A program made the position numbers and the translations under genes. From Prochlorococcus marinus CUG1415 (GTDB taxonomy: Bacteria; Cyanobacteriota; Cyanobacteriia; PCC-6307; Cyanobiaceae): DNA of 64,000 bases. This document shows positions 1-7,602 of this stretch, piece by piece (position 1 is the first letter of the stretch; each line of letters starts with the position of its first letter). The DNA lies in NCBI RefSeq assembly GCF_017696015.1, contig NZ_JAAORL010000001.1, positions 930,001-994,000 of the forward strand, written 5' to 3'. The notes under the pieces were generated by a model. That model ran no database searches. It was not told the origin of the DNA and worked only from the letters and a program-made list of their open reading frames with translations.

Positions 1-34
1 AATGGAGATAATCTTACATTTCCATAATTATTTT

Positions 35-529
35 ATGAACGAATCTAAATGTCCTGTACCTAGAGAGCAACAACCCACAAATGAATTCATTGAGTTATCA
101 AAATCTATCATTTTTTCTTGGCCAAAAACAAAAAAATCACTAATTCTTATATTGATTAAATTCTGGTTAGGTGCTTTTGTTCTATTTCTTATTATTTCAT
201 CAGGAAGCGTATATTTTAAAACTTCTCTTTTAAAGTATATTTTATTGAGTTTTTTTAGCAGCCTATCAATACCTCTCTTGATTTCTGTCAGATTATATCT
301 TGGTTGGAATCATGTATTTAGGAGATTGACATCTGAAAGAGTTGAGTACGAAGAATCCGGTTGGTATGACGGTCAAGTCTGGATAAAGCCATTAGTTTTA
401 AAAGAGAAAGAATCACTTATTGCTTCAGTTGAAGTTAAGCCTATTTTGAAAAATCTAATTCAAATTTTTTCTATTATCTTATTCTTAGGTTTATCAGGAA
501 TATTGCTTTTTCAATATAATAATTTTTAA
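35..529 (+). CDS. ycf36: Ycf36/CGLD27-like membrane protein (DUF1230)
   Basis: The N-terminus matches the Ycf36 pattern (CPVPREQQPTNEF, then SWP), and two hydrophobic segments follow at about residues 35-60 and 62-85, with a third at the C-terminus. The family is conserved in cyanobacteria and plastids; the plant homologue CGLD27 has been linked to greening, but the biochemical role is unclear. I chose the ATG at 35 because family members start just before the CPVP motif; an in-frame ATG at position 2 would add 11 residues. The stop codon directly abuts the next ATG, so the two genes are probably co-transcribed. Confidence 0.8.
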   Translation: MNESKCPVPREQQPTNEFIELSKSIIFSWPKTKKSLILILIKFWLGAFVLFLIISSGSVYFKTSLLKYILLSFFSSLSIPLLISVRLYLGWNHVFRRLTSERVEYEESGWYDGQVWIKPLVLKEKESLIASVEVKPILKNLIQIFSIILFLGLSGILLFQYNNF

Positions 530-1495
530 ATGAGTTCAAATTTCAAAAACCTCTACACATCAAATAATCCTCCTTTACAGGCAACCTTAATGAGAGGATC
601 AAATATTGAGTCAATCCATAAAATCCATGCTGTTATTACCGACAAAAAAGGGAGAGTTTTAATGTGTGCAGGAAATCCCGAATATAAAAGTTTCATAAGG
701 TCTGCATTAAAACCTTTTCAGGCTATCCCTTTTGTTAGCAGTGGAGCTGCATCTAAAAACAATAATGATTCAAAGTCAATTGCATTAGCATGTGGTTCAC
801 ATAGTGGATCAAAACTTCATTCAAGGCAAGCCTTTAAAATTTTATGGGATCATGACATTGATATTAATAACCTGAAATGTCCAAAAACAAAGACAAGTCC
901 TTTAGAACATAATTGTTCAGGTAAACATGCTGCTTTTTTAGCTACATGCAAAAAAATGAATTGGCCATTAGATAGTTATTTAAAGGGGGATCATCCACTT
1001 CAAATCGAAATATTCAGAATTGTTTCTGAATTACTGGAAATTCCCATATCTGAAATAATTGCAGAACGTGATGATTGTGGTGCCCCAACTCTTTATCTAA
1101 AATTATTAGAAATGTCCAAGTTATATTCGCTTCTAAGCAGTTCAGACAATGCTGAATTAGAACAAATAAGTAGAGCTATGACAACTAACCCAATAATGAT
1201 AAGTGATAACAATAAATTCGATACAGAAATAATTAAGGCTTCTCATGGACAAGTAATAGGTAAAGGTGGTGCCGAGGGAATTCAGTGCCTATGTAAGGTA
1301 AATGAAGGTATAGGATTGGCTTTAAAAGTAGAAGATGGTTCAAAAAGAGCCAAGCACGCTATTAGTCTGCACTTACTAAAACAACTAGATTGGATATCTG
1401 AGTTAAGAATTCAAGACCTTGAAGAAAAGGTGTTTAATTTTTCTGAAGGAGTGCGAATTGAAGTTAAAGGTCAATTAAAATTCCAAGAATCCTGA
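530..1495 (+). CDS. L-asparaginase II family protein
   Basis: This 321-residue cytoplasmic protein matches the asparaginase II family (PF06089). Signs are the N-terminal MRGSNIES, ALKPFQAIP, the ACGSHSG motif, HNCSGKHA, and RDDCGAPT with GKGGAEG further on. The family is predicted to hydrolyse L-asparagine to aspartate and ammonia. It begins at the base after the upstream stop codon, so it is likely translated from the same message. Length is normal for the family. The next gene is the initiator tRNA, on the same strand. Confidence 0.87.
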   Translation: MSSNFKNLYTSNNPPLQATLMRGSNIESIHKIHAVITDKKGRVLMCAGNPEYKSFIRSALKPFQAIPFVSSGAASKNNNDSKSIALACGSHSGSKLHSRQAFKILWDHDIDINNLKCPKTKTSPLEHNCSGKHAAFLATCKKMNWPLDSYLKGDHPLQIEIFRIVSELLEIPISEIIAERDDCGAPTLYLKLLEMSKLYSLLSSSDNAELEQISRAMTTNPIMISDNNKFDTEIIKASHGQVIGKGGAEGIQCLCKVNEGIGLALKVEDGSKRAKHAISLHLLKQLDWISELRIQDLEEKVFNFSEGVRIEVKGQLKFQES

Positions 1496-1541
1496 AGAAA
1501 TAGAAAAAACACCCCTTTAACGATGTATGCTATGTATATGT

Positions 1542-1618
<77 letters not shown>

Positions 1619-1625
1619 AAGATAT

Positions 1626-1648
1626 AGCCTCCATTAGGGGGCTTTTTT
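1626..1648 (+). terminator. Rho-independent terminator of tRNA-fMet
   Basis: A seven-pair stem (AGCCTCC / GGGGGCT, one G-U pair) around a short AT-rich loop, followed by six Ts. It lies 7 nt after the CCA end and would end the tRNA transcript before the recombinase gene. Confidence 0.85.
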
Positions 1649-1744
1649 ATTGCAAATACTAGGTTTTCAAGTGTCAGTCCTAACTTTACTTAGAGTTCTG
1701 TGTGTGATTTAATCAGTATGTACAGGTCACGTTTATGTGGTTTC

Positions 1745-1765
1745 AAGTAGACTTCAGGTAGACTT
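1745..1765 (+). repeat. Tandem 10-bp repeat just upstream of the integrase
   Basis: AAGTAGACTT (1745-1754) and AGGTAGACTT (1756-1765) are near-identical direct repeats one base apart and end two bases before the integrase ATG. Possible roles are an operator for autoregulation or arm-type sites for the recombinase or its directionality factor; the sequence does not decide. Confidence 0.5.
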
Positions 1766-1767
1766 TT

Positions 1768-3114
1768 ATGAAAAGATCACGCAATAAAATAAGAGATTGG
1801 GATGATGTAGTCGGTTTTTTAATGGATATTGATGCAAGATATATGGTTCGTAGGTATACAAAATCTCCATTTTTAAGCATTAGAGATAAACAAACTAAGA
1901 AACAATATTCATTAAAACCAATAAAAGCGTTTAAAAATATAGATCAAATATTATCTGTTTCAAGATTAATAGAACACGTTGGTAATCAAGAATGGAATTT
2001 AGATATACCGATTCTCGATCAACTTGCATATTTAGATAACCCAAATCTAGAAATAGATAAAGAACAACCCTTATATAGTTGGAATGATATTTCTAAAATT
2101 ACTATTGAATATTTAGATAAAACTCAAAAACGATCTAGTGCAAAAAATACTAAAGCTGATTTAAATAATCTTGTTAATTCAAATACTTCTATTAATTGGA
2201 ACTCTATAAAAAGATGGGTATTTGAAAAAAATGTAGAAAGTAGACCATTTAAAAATAGATTAGATTCACTTGAACAAATTAGATTAGCTTTATCAAGTAC
2301 TAATGGTAATGAACCAAACTTTATTCCTAAAACTTATTTAACTGTTTTAAGAGAGCAACATAATAGAGAAGCTAGAAAAATAAATAAATATATTCCTACT
2401 AAAGAGTTTGGAAACATAAGAGGAATACCAACTAAAGAAGAAGCTGAACAATACTTTGATTCATTAGACAAAGAGTTTGAATTAGAAAAATGGTACTTAG
2501 CTATTCAACTTTGTTATGGGTTAAGAAACCATGAACTATTCCATATTGAAAAGGTTAAAAAGAACTCGGTTAAAGATTCTGAGAAATGGATATATATTCC
2601 AGGGGGATGGAGAACTAAAAGTAAATACGAGCATTATGCTTTTCCTTTATATCCTGATTGGATTAAGAAATATAAGCTATTAAAAAACTTTGATTCTATG
2701 CAAAAGCAATTAAGAACTAAAGCATCAATGGTTATTAAAAGTACTAGAGATAAAACTAAAGATGTTGATCCAAAAGATTTAAATGATGTTGGTGTATGTG
2801 TTAATAACGATTATTTAGGTGAATGGATTGGTAGAAGATTATTAAAAGCATTACCTCCATTACTTGCCTCAATTCCTAATAAGAAAGGATTAACTAATAA
2901 GAGTGATAAGAAAGAAAGAATAACTGCATATGACCTAAGACATACTTATGCAATCAGACTTGCAACTGATCCAAGATTTGAACAAATAACAATAGAGCAA
3001 GCGGCTCAAGCAATGGGGCATGATGTATCTACACATAAAAAGCATTATCAATATTGGATAAGTAGTGAAGAAAAGAAAAAGCAAATTATGTTTTCTACTT
3101 CAATACCTGAGTAA
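1768..3114 (+). CDS. Tyrosine recombinase/integrase next to tRNA-fMet
   Basis: This 448-residue protein has a tyrosine-recombinase catalytic domain in its C-terminal half. Visible active-site residues are the first Arg in GLRNHE (about residue 252), the DLRHTY box (Arg about 390; the preceding His of the usual HxLRH motif is Tyr here), the MGH histidine (about 417) and the nucleophile region HYQYW near 427. About 230 N-terminal residues form the presumed DNA-binding part. It lies 150 bp from the tRNA, on the same strand, as in tRNA-targeting islands and the tycheposons described from Prochlorococcus. It appears intact. The target inside the tRNA gene is inferred. Confidence 0.92.
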   Translation: MKRSRNKIRDWDDVVGFLMDIDARYMVRRYTKSPFLSIRDKQTKKQYSLKPIKAFKNIDQILSVSRLIEHVGNQEWNLDIPILDQLAYLDNPNLEIDKEQPLYSWNDISKITIEYLDKTQKRSSAKNTKADLNNLVNSNTSINWNSIKRWVFEKNVESRPFKNRLDSLEQIRLALSSTNGNEPNFIPKTYLTVLREQHNREARKINKYIPTKEFGNIRGIPTKEEAEQYFDSLDKEFELEKWYLAIQLCYGLRNHELFHIEKVKKNSVKDSEKWIYIPGGWRTKSKYEHYAFPLYPDWIKKYKLLKNFDSMQKQLRTKASMVIKSTRDKTKDVDPKDLNDVGVCVNNDYLGEWIGRRLLKALPPLLASIPNKKGLTNKSDKKERITAYDLRHTYAIRLATDPRFEQITIEQAAQAMGHDVSTHKKHYQYWISSEEKKKQIMFSTSIPE

Positions 3115-3148
3115 AATTAGTAAAGGTGATAGGACAAAAAAGTTAACC

Positions 3149-3400
3149 ATGTGGTGCAGTTTTAGTGAAGCTAGTAAACTTCTGGGTTACAAATCTCGTT
3201 CTACTTTGTACCAATTAAAAAATAAGGGTTTATTAGACGATTATTTAGAAGAAATTGAAGGTAAAACATACCTTTATATGCGAAAAAAGAACGGCAAAAC
3301 CCTTGCAAAACATATAAGAGCCAATGTTTTTGATCGTAATGGCTTTATGTGTAATAACTTTGATCCTGATAAGTACATAGAAAGCCTTAGAGAGCTTTAA
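3149..3400 (+). CDS. Small helix-turn-helix protein, possible recombination directionality factor
   Basis: An 83-residue protein with an N-terminal HTH-like segment (FSEASKLLGYKSRSTLYQLKNKG) that resembles MerR/excisionase-type or helix-turn-helix type 17 domains, followed by a basic middle and an acidic end. It starts 34 bp after the integrase stop. A longer reading from 3065 would overlap the integrase by 50 bp; I prefer the ATG at 3149, where the HTH begins. Its position suggests an Xis-like or regulatory partner of the recombinase, which is an inference. Confidence 0.62.
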   Translation: MWCSFSEASKLLGYKSRSTLYQLKNKGLLDDYLEEIEGKTYLYMRKKNGKTLAKHIRANVFDRNGFMCNNFDPDKYIESLREL

Positions 3401-3523
3401 ATCGCACTAAATCGTCTTAATTACGCTCTAAAAAGACATAGCAAAGTGTCCTACAAAATAATTCCTCACGTTAGATAAAAAAAGACCGTTTGAACGACCC
3501 ACAGGGAAACCTCTAGAAAGAAC

Positions 3524-3772
3524 CTACTTACCAGTTAAGCAAAGGTAATTATAATATTTTCCCTCTAGGCTCTTTTTATCCACCCATTGATTGGTAAATT
3601 TTTTATATTTTTCCCCCTGTTGTTCGCATTGCTCCATATCCTTCATCTCAATTTTTTCCAATGTTTTAGGATCAAGGGGATGACCACCTCTAAGAAGAAG
3701 CCAAACACTTTCAGCATTAACAGCATTAGGTAAAGCGAGTGCTGCTAGTAGTGGGAGTAGTAAGCGTTTCAT
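3524..3772 (-). CDS. Small secreted protein with signal peptide
   Basis: 82 residues with a clear signal peptide (MKRLLLPLLAALALPNAVNA, cleavage after Ala-20) and a mature part containing two Cys (MEQCEQQGE, YLCLTGK). The SxWLLL...IEMKDMEQCE pattern recalls a small secreted family that is common in Prochlorococcus and Synechococcus islands; the function is unknown. The start overlaps the stop of the upstream minus-strand gene by four bases, so translation is probably coupled. The 5' end of this coding sequence is echoed near 4971-4986. Confidence 0.8.
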   Translation of the reverse strand: MKRLLLPLLAALALPNAVNAESVWLLLRGGHPLDPKTLEKIEMKDMEQCEQQGEKYKKFTNQWVDKKSLEGKYYNYLCLTGK

Positions 3773-4287
3773 TTATTTAGGAGCCTTTTTTCTAATTCAA
3801 CTATTTTATCAAGTACAGATTCACAATATGGAGGCGGATCTAATAATTCTCCGCCGTCGAAAATTGAAACTAGTGCAATTAAAAGTGCCATAAATAAAAA
3901 ACCAAAACATAGCATTGCCATTAGTGGTGCATATACAAATATTGCAGATAATATCCACCAAAAAATAGCCATTATGAAAATTTGCTTTTTAGTAAGCTTT
4001 CCTCCTTGTTTAAGGTAATTCTTGACTTGGGATTTATGAATCCTAATAAAAAATAATCCATAGATAATTGATAAGAGACTATGGATTAGAACTACATTAG
4101 TTAGAGATGATCCATATAGAAAAAAGAAAGAAATAAAGAATAAAGAAAAATATAAAACTAATGGGGTAATTAATCCCAAAAAATAAAACCTAATATGCCT
4201 TTTTTTCTTTAAAGGAAGATCCTTTTTTGTTTCCTCAACTCTATAAACAGGCTTGCGATAATATTTTCCGTCTTTATCGTATGGCAT
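3769..4287 (-). CDS. Hypothetical four-helix membrane protein
   Basis: 172 residues: a charged N-terminus (KDGKYYRKPVYRVEETKK), two hydrophobic helices at about 32-85, a basic loop, and two more at about 105-140. I do not recognise the family. The ATG sits directly after a terminator-like hairpin and T-run (repeat R1), an odd arrangement that leaves no room for a ribosome binding site. It is followed by the small secreted gene with a four-base overlap. Confidence 0.7.
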   Translation of the reverse strand: MPYDKDGKYYRKPVYRVEETKKDLPLKKKRHIRFYFLGLITPLVLYFSLFFISFFFLYGSSLTNVVLIHSLLSIIYGLFFIRIHKSQVKNYLKQGGKLTKKQIFIMAIFWWILSAIFVYAPLMAMLCFGFLFMALLIALVSIFDGGELLDPPPYCESVLDKIVELEKRLLNK

Positions 4288-4332
4288 AAAAAAAAGAGGG
4301 TTTTATCCCTCCATGTTAGATCGACTGTCAAT
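4285..4332 (-). repeat. Terminator-like direct repeat R1, joined to a start codon
   Basis: 48 bp, nearly identical to R2 at 5239-5285 (one substitution, one A fewer in R2). On the minus strand it reads ATTGACAGTCGATCTAACAT, then a GC hairpin (GAGGG / CCCTC), an eight-T run, and the ATG of the next gene. Between 4338-4820 and 3769-4287 it can act as a terminator. Confidence 0.8.
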
Positions 4333-4337
4333 GTCTC

Positions 4338-4820
4338 TTATGCTCCTCCACAGGCGTTTTTCCCATAGCGACCATAGTGAATCTTTCTTGTCCTTTCATT
4401 CGTAATTGAATAAATCTCACCTCTGACATCTGAATCAAAATATTTCCTACATTCAACTGGAACAAATTTTAGACATAGTTTAATTCGATCATTAGGCTTA
4501 TACATTTTTTTTGCATCTTTAATCAAGATTGGGGGATGAGCGCCTAGGGTATCCCAATTATTATGTTTATATTTTTCCAACTCGTAACCAAGGTATAAAC
4601 CCAAATTAGAAACCTTAGGGTTGTGAGATAAAGCAATTATTGCTCTTGGGTCATGTTTAGGTTCTCTCCATGTTGTATGCAGCTTTTGAAAAGTTGCGCT
4701 AGTACATTCCTCGACTTTTAAAGCAGGTTTTAAACCATAAGGTCTTGCTTGAACAGGTGCAGTAATTCCAAGTATCAAAGATGCTATTAGTAAGCATTTC
4801 ATTCGTTTACAAGTATTCAT
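4338..4820 (-). CDS. Secreted hypothetical protein
   Basis: 160 residues beginning with a signal peptide (MKCLLIASLILGITAPVQA, reached from the ATG at 4820 or the internal ATG at 4802). The mature protein has four to five Cys (EECTSAT, KLCLKFVPVECRKYF, KNACGGA), suggesting disulfide bonds in the periplasm or outside the cell. No known family is evident. The ATG overlaps the TGA of the small upstream gene (TGATGA), so coupling is likely. Repeat R1 follows its stop and may terminate the transcript. Confidence 0.72.
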   Translation of the reverse strand: MNTCKRMKCLLIASLILGITAPVQARPYGLKPALKVEECTSATFQKLHTTWREPKHDPRAIIALSHNPKVSNLGLYLGYELEKYKHNNWDTLGAHPPILIKDAKKMYKPNDRIKLCLKFVPVECRKYFDSDVRGEIYSITNERTRKIHYGRYGKNACGGA

Positions 4821-4963
4821 CAACTAACAAATAACGAAAAAAGCAGGCAACCGCAAAGAAACAAAAAAAAGTTAACAACAACATCTACACGCCCAAGAAT
4901 TAGGGGAATAATTACGAAAAGAGTGAGAAGAAAGATAATAACTGGTAAATTGTCTTTGTTCAT
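4820..4963 (-). CDS. Small hydrophobic protein (47 aa)
   Basis: A 47-residue protein that is almost entirely membrane-like, with two hydrophobic stretches (PVIIFLLTLFVIIPLILG and VVVNFFLFLCGCLLF). Its stop overlaps the next start (TGATGA), and upstream its ATG follows a five-codon remnant starting MKRFY. This tight packing supports a real gene. Function unknown. Confidence 0.5.
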   Translation of the reverse strand: MNKDNLPVIIFLLTLFVIIPLILGRVDVVVNFFLFLCGCLLFSLFVS

Positions 4964-4980
4964 CAGTAAAAGCGTTTCAT

Positions 4981-5241
4981 TTATTCAACAGGAGTTAGTG
5001 AATAACAAATATCTTTATAACCATTTTCTTTATCCCACTCTTTCATCTCTGGAGTACTTGTAGCAGCAGCAAATCCCTCTAAATCTTTAACTTCAAGTAT
5101 TAAGTGACTTTTATGTTCATTTACTTTGATGAGTTCATATTCTTCGACATATTTATGTCCCTCCTTTTCATGGAAGTCTGCTACAAATTTATCGAAATCT
5201 TCAAAAGAACAATCAAAAGTAGAAACTATTAAGGTATTCAT
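4981..5241 (-). CDS. Conserved hypothetical protein, possible dimeric alpha/beta-barrel fold
   Basis: An 86-residue soluble protein. The pattern (NTLIVSTFDCSFEDFDKFVADFHEKEG, then HLILEVKDLEGF, then STPEMKEWDKENG) resembles short ferredoxin-like or ABM-type dimeric barrel proteins found in picocyanobacteria, but I cannot name a family with certainty. The ATG directly follows repeat R2. The stop codon touches the ATG of a truncated MKRF leader remnant. Confidence 0.65.
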   Translation of the reverse strand: MNTLIVSTFDCSFEDFDKFVADFHEKEGHKYVEEYELIKVNEHKSHLILEVKDLEGFAAATSTPEMKEWDKENGYKDICYSLTPVE

Positions 5242-5285
5242 AAAAAAAGAGGGTTTTATCCCTCTATGTTAGATCGACTGTCAAT
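5239..5285 (-). repeat. Terminator-like direct repeat R2, joined to a start codon
   Basis: 47 bp; second copy of R1 (4285-4332). On the minus strand it has a six-pair hairpin (AGAGGG / CCCTCT), a seven-T run and then at once the ATG of 4981-5241. Unlike R1, it has no minus-strand gene upstream to terminate: the next gene (5349) points away. This suggests a duplicated module boundary. Confidence 0.8.
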
Positions 5286-5348
5286 AATTGAAGTGTTATC
5301 TTGAACTAAATTCCTGTCAAAAATATCAAAAAGGATTTAAAGAATTTT

Positions 5349-5615
5349 ATGAAATCAGAAGATATAACTGCTATAGCTACTTCAACAATTGCGGTAACTC
5401 TTATTTTAGGGACTGTTTTTTATTTCCAACAAGAAGGTGAGAAGATGCGTCTCAGAGAGGAGCGAGTAGAACAAATGCAATTAAAAATTAAAAAGAAAAC
5501 TGCAAATGAGAAATTTATAAAGGATAGAGATAATTGTAAAACTTTTTTTGACGAAGATAATGGGTATACAAAATGTATGAAAAGTAAAGGTTGGACAAAA
5601 CGTTTATTTAATTGA
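5349..5615 (+). CDS. Small membrane-anchored hypothetical protein
   Basis: 88 residues with one N-terminal transmembrane helix (about 8-27), a long charged and probably coiled helix (EGEKMRLREERVEQMQLKIKKK), and two Cys in a short C-terminal part. No family recognised. Its TGA overlaps a TTG and lies just before the next ATG, so the two small genes form a pair. Confidence 0.62.
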   Translation: MKSEDITAIATSTIAVTLILGTVFYFQQEGEKMRLREERVEQMQLKIKKKTANEKFIKDRDNCKTFFDEDNGYTKCMKSKGWTKRLFN

Positions 5616-5617
5616 AA

Positions 5618-5842
5618 ATGAAAAACAAAATTCTACCTTTTATCAAAAAGTACCCAATGAGCATCTTATTAGCGATTATTGCTCTTAATTTGTTCTCTAT
5701 TGCAGGGAGTTTAAAGACTTCAGCAAAACTTGATTATAAGAAATTAGTTTGTTTAGAAGAAGGCAGATATACAAAGAAACAAATGCAAAAGAAACTTGGT
5801 TCTAAATATTATTCAAGACAATGCAATATGCTTTCCTATTGA
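5618..5842 (+). CDS. Small membrane protein
   Basis: 74 residues with one hydrophobic segment (PMSILLAIIALNLFSIAG) and a basic tail with two Cys (LVCLEEGRYTKKQ, SRQCNML). The in-frame TTG at 5612 overlaps the previous stop, but the ATG at 5618 is preferred. It is paired with the upstream single-helix protein. Function unknown. Confidence 0.6.
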   Translation: MKNKILPFIKKYPMSILLAIIALNLFSIAGSLKTSAKLDYKKLVCLEEGRYTKKQMQKKLGSKYYSRQCNMLSY

Positions 5843-5951
5843 GTTCCCTTTAGTTCCCTTTATACACCCTGTTTTTTTGGTGATTTTCTTGCTTTGTCCT
5901 TAATTTTTCGTAATTATGCGTATATAGGCTTTCACATAGGGGTTGACGATT

Positions 5952-6212
5952 ATGAAAATTCCAAACAAGATGTTGAAAGAAATTAGAAAAAGTGGATACA
6001 ATAAAAAGCTTGTACATAACTACATAAAAGAGCTATTAGACAGCGAGAAAGAAGATAACAATCTAGAGCTTATAGACAATTACTTACTAGATAATGATCT
6101 AAAAGAACCTACTGCTGAGATAATGATGGCAGCAGACCTTATAGACGAATACGCATTAGATAAAAGATTTATGAGAGAGCTTGAAGATAGAGATCAATAT
6201 GAGGCTGCTTAA
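5952..6212 (+). CDS. Small acidic, Leu/Asp-rich hypothetical protein
   Basis: 86 soluble, probably all-helical residues with a basic first third (KIPNKMLKEIRKSGYNKK) and a strongly acidic rest (SEKEDNNLELIDNYLLDNDL). Such short acidic proteins occur in phage and island cargo, sometimes as DNA mimics or antitoxins, but nothing here proves that. ATG chosen over an upstream in-frame TTG at 5943; the run AGGGG lies 9-13 nt before the ATG. Confidence 0.6.
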   Translation: MKIPNKMLKEIRKSGYNKKLVHNYIKELLDSEKEDNNLELIDNYLLDNDLKEPTAEIMMAADLIDEYALDKRFMRELEDRDQYEAA

Positions 6213-6214
6213 AA

Positions 6215-6343
6215 ATGGCTATTAATTATATGGCAAAATTAATTTTATTATTTGCTCTTTATTGCATTTCTGATTTATCAATAAAAAAGGATATTTTAAG
6301 AAAAGCTGTTCGCAGGGCTAATAGAGCTAGATCAATTTTTTAA
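6215..6343 (+). CDS. Small membrane protein with basic tail (42 aa)
   Basis: 42 residues: one hydrophobic helix (YMAKLILLFALYCISDL) and a basic tail rich in Arg and Ala (LRKAVRRANRARSIF). It starts two bases after the preceding stop and ends where the opposite-strand DUF1651-like gene ends. Likely co-transcribed with the acidic protein before it. Confidence 0.5.
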   Translation: MAINYMAKLILLFALYCISDLSIKKDILRKAVRRANRARSIF

Positions 6344-6592
6344 TTAAAAATAGCTATTAAATATAGAAGTTTTCTTCCATCCTTCCTGTAGGAGTTGCTT
6401 ATATTCTTTTCTTGCAGCCTCAACAGTTTCCACCCTGCTACCTTTCATTACTGGTTTACTTGATCTCTTATAAACGCAACCATAAGAAATCATCATTGCA
6501 TCAATAGTTGGGGATGGTTTAGATACATCTTCAAATGGTTCAAATACTTTAATTCTGGATCTATCTTTATTTATTAGGGTGAATTTATCCAT
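6344..6592 (-). CDS. DUF1651-like small protein
   Basis: 82 residues with the C-terminal pattern SRVETVEAARKEYKQLLQEGWKK, which resembles the DUF1651 family (PF07864) of marine picocyanobacteria. No catalytic motif is visible and the role is unknown. It converges with the small membrane gene and is the last island-type gene before the tRNA-like fragments at 6608. Confidence 0.6.
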   Translation of the reverse strand: MDKFTLINKDRSRIKVFEPFEDVSKPSPTIDAMMISYGCVYKRSSKPVMKGSRVETVEAARKEYKQLLQEGWKKTSIFNSYF

Positions 6593-6607
6593 TTATATAG
6601 TTTAACT

Positions 6608-6800
6608 CCCGAAGAAAATGGTCGGGAAGTTGTGTTTTATTAGTGATAGTAATAGATTTAGTGCTTTTCCTTCCCATTGAATATAGATATACCCTAAATT
6701 AAGATATTTTTGACCCCTTTCTCTCTATCGGGAACTGGGAACTGTAAAACAAGACTATAACTATAGTTTGCTTATTCCCGAAGGTTTCTATCGGGAACTG
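6608..6800. repeat. Cluster of CCCGAAG/TCGGGAA inverted repeats with tRNA similarity
   Basis: TATCGGGAACTG occurs twice exactly (6726-6737 and 6789-6800). CCCGAAGGT at 6777-6785 is identical to tRNA-fMet bases 1581-1589 on the 3' side of the anticodon loop. At 6608-6630 CCCGAAG and GGTCGGGAAGT again resemble the tRNA segment CCCGAAGGTCGGAAGT but are split by five bases. Two short hairpins result (6606-6630; 6775-6797). This could be an attachment-site remnant, recombinase binding sites or gene-end hairpins. Confidence 0.45.
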
Positions 6801-6994
6801 TTTTCTACCTTTTGTATTTCACTATCAACTAAACCATAAAATCCCTTCTGAAATCTTTTTAGCTTTTTCTTATTGACCATTATTCCTAATGTATTATCTA
6901 CAGTTTTACGTTTAGCAGATGCAATCTTATAAGCAGTATCCACAATATGTTTTCTACTTACTTTTTCTAATCCTTCTTTATAAAAATCACCCAT
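6788..6994 (-). CDS. Small basic hypothetical protein
   Basis: 68 residues, strongly basic in the middle (SAKRKTVDNTLGIMVNKKKLKRFQKG), probably helical, no membrane segment. The pattern KHIVDTAYKIASAKRKTVDNTLGIMV could be a small DNA-binding or RNA-binding fold, but I recognise no family. Its last codons lie inside the TCGGGAACTG hairpin cluster. Confidence 0.5.
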   Translation of the reverse strand: MGDFYKEGLEKVSRKHIVDTAYKIASAKRKTVDNTLGIMVNKKKLKRFQKGFYGLVDSEIQKVENSSR

Positions 6995-7122
6995 AATTTC
7001 TAAAATTACATCTTCACAGCTGCTTTTTTAGTTTTTGCAATTAATATCAGCAATAAATAAAGATAATTAACAACTGCAATGGAAGATTTTATATCTAACA
7101 AAAAATAGCTTATTAGAACTTA

Positions 7123-7221
7123 TTAGAGATCCTTTTGGATGGAAAATTTTAAATCAACTCTCACTAATAGACCAACAATAATAAAGAGAATTCCAATGTA
7201 AGAGTTAAAAGTTAGCTCCAA
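7123..7221 (-). CDS. Possible 32-aa membrane peptide (TTG start)
   Basis: A short minus-strand frame with a TTG start and one helix (SYIGILFIIVGLLVRVD) plus a charged tail. It is the only coding-like signal in the 6995-7384 stretch, the rest of which is AT-rich with no clear feature. The length makes it tentative. Confidence 0.32.
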   Translation of the reverse strand: MELTFNSYIGILFIIVGLLVRVDLKFSIQKDL

Positions 7222-7384
7222 AATATTTAATTAGATTGATATCTAAATTTTAACTCATAAATCATTTGTATTGAATATTTTAATAACAAAGAATTTTAAA
7301 AATAAGCAGAATTTTAACCTTTCTCTAATCTTATAAGTAAATTTTAATGTAGAGTTGAAATATTAATTTAGAGATACGAAATAC

Positions 7385-7531
7385 ATGCAAAATTTGCTAC
7401 AGCGCGATCTAGGTTCAAGCTTGCTATCAATAGCTGTTATTTTAGGATGGTTAGGACTGTTTTTTGTATTCTTGAGAATATTATCACTTTCAATAAAAAG
7501 AATCCTTGAAGCAATATTCAAAAAATCATAA
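7385..7531 (+). CDS. Small single-helix membrane protein (48 aa)
   Basis: 48 residues: a polar start (MQNLLQRDLGSS), one transmembrane helix (LLSIAVILGWLGLFFVFLRIL) and a basic tail. The opposite strand is open over the same stretch, but the plus-strand protein has the more natural composition and an ATG. It may mark the return to conserved backbone after the island. Function unknown. Confidence 0.6.
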   Translation: MQNLLQRDLGSSLLSIAVILGWLGLFFVFLRILSLSIKRILEAIFKKS

Positions 7532-7602
7532 TTATTGAAATAAATCAATTATTTATAAATAGTCACATAATTCTTTTATTAATAAGTATAATAACCTAAA
7601 AA

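Noticed and set aside
7363-7548. A 61-codon minus-strand open frame
   Set aside because: It lies opposite the 48-aa membrane protein at 7385-7531, which has a better start and composition.
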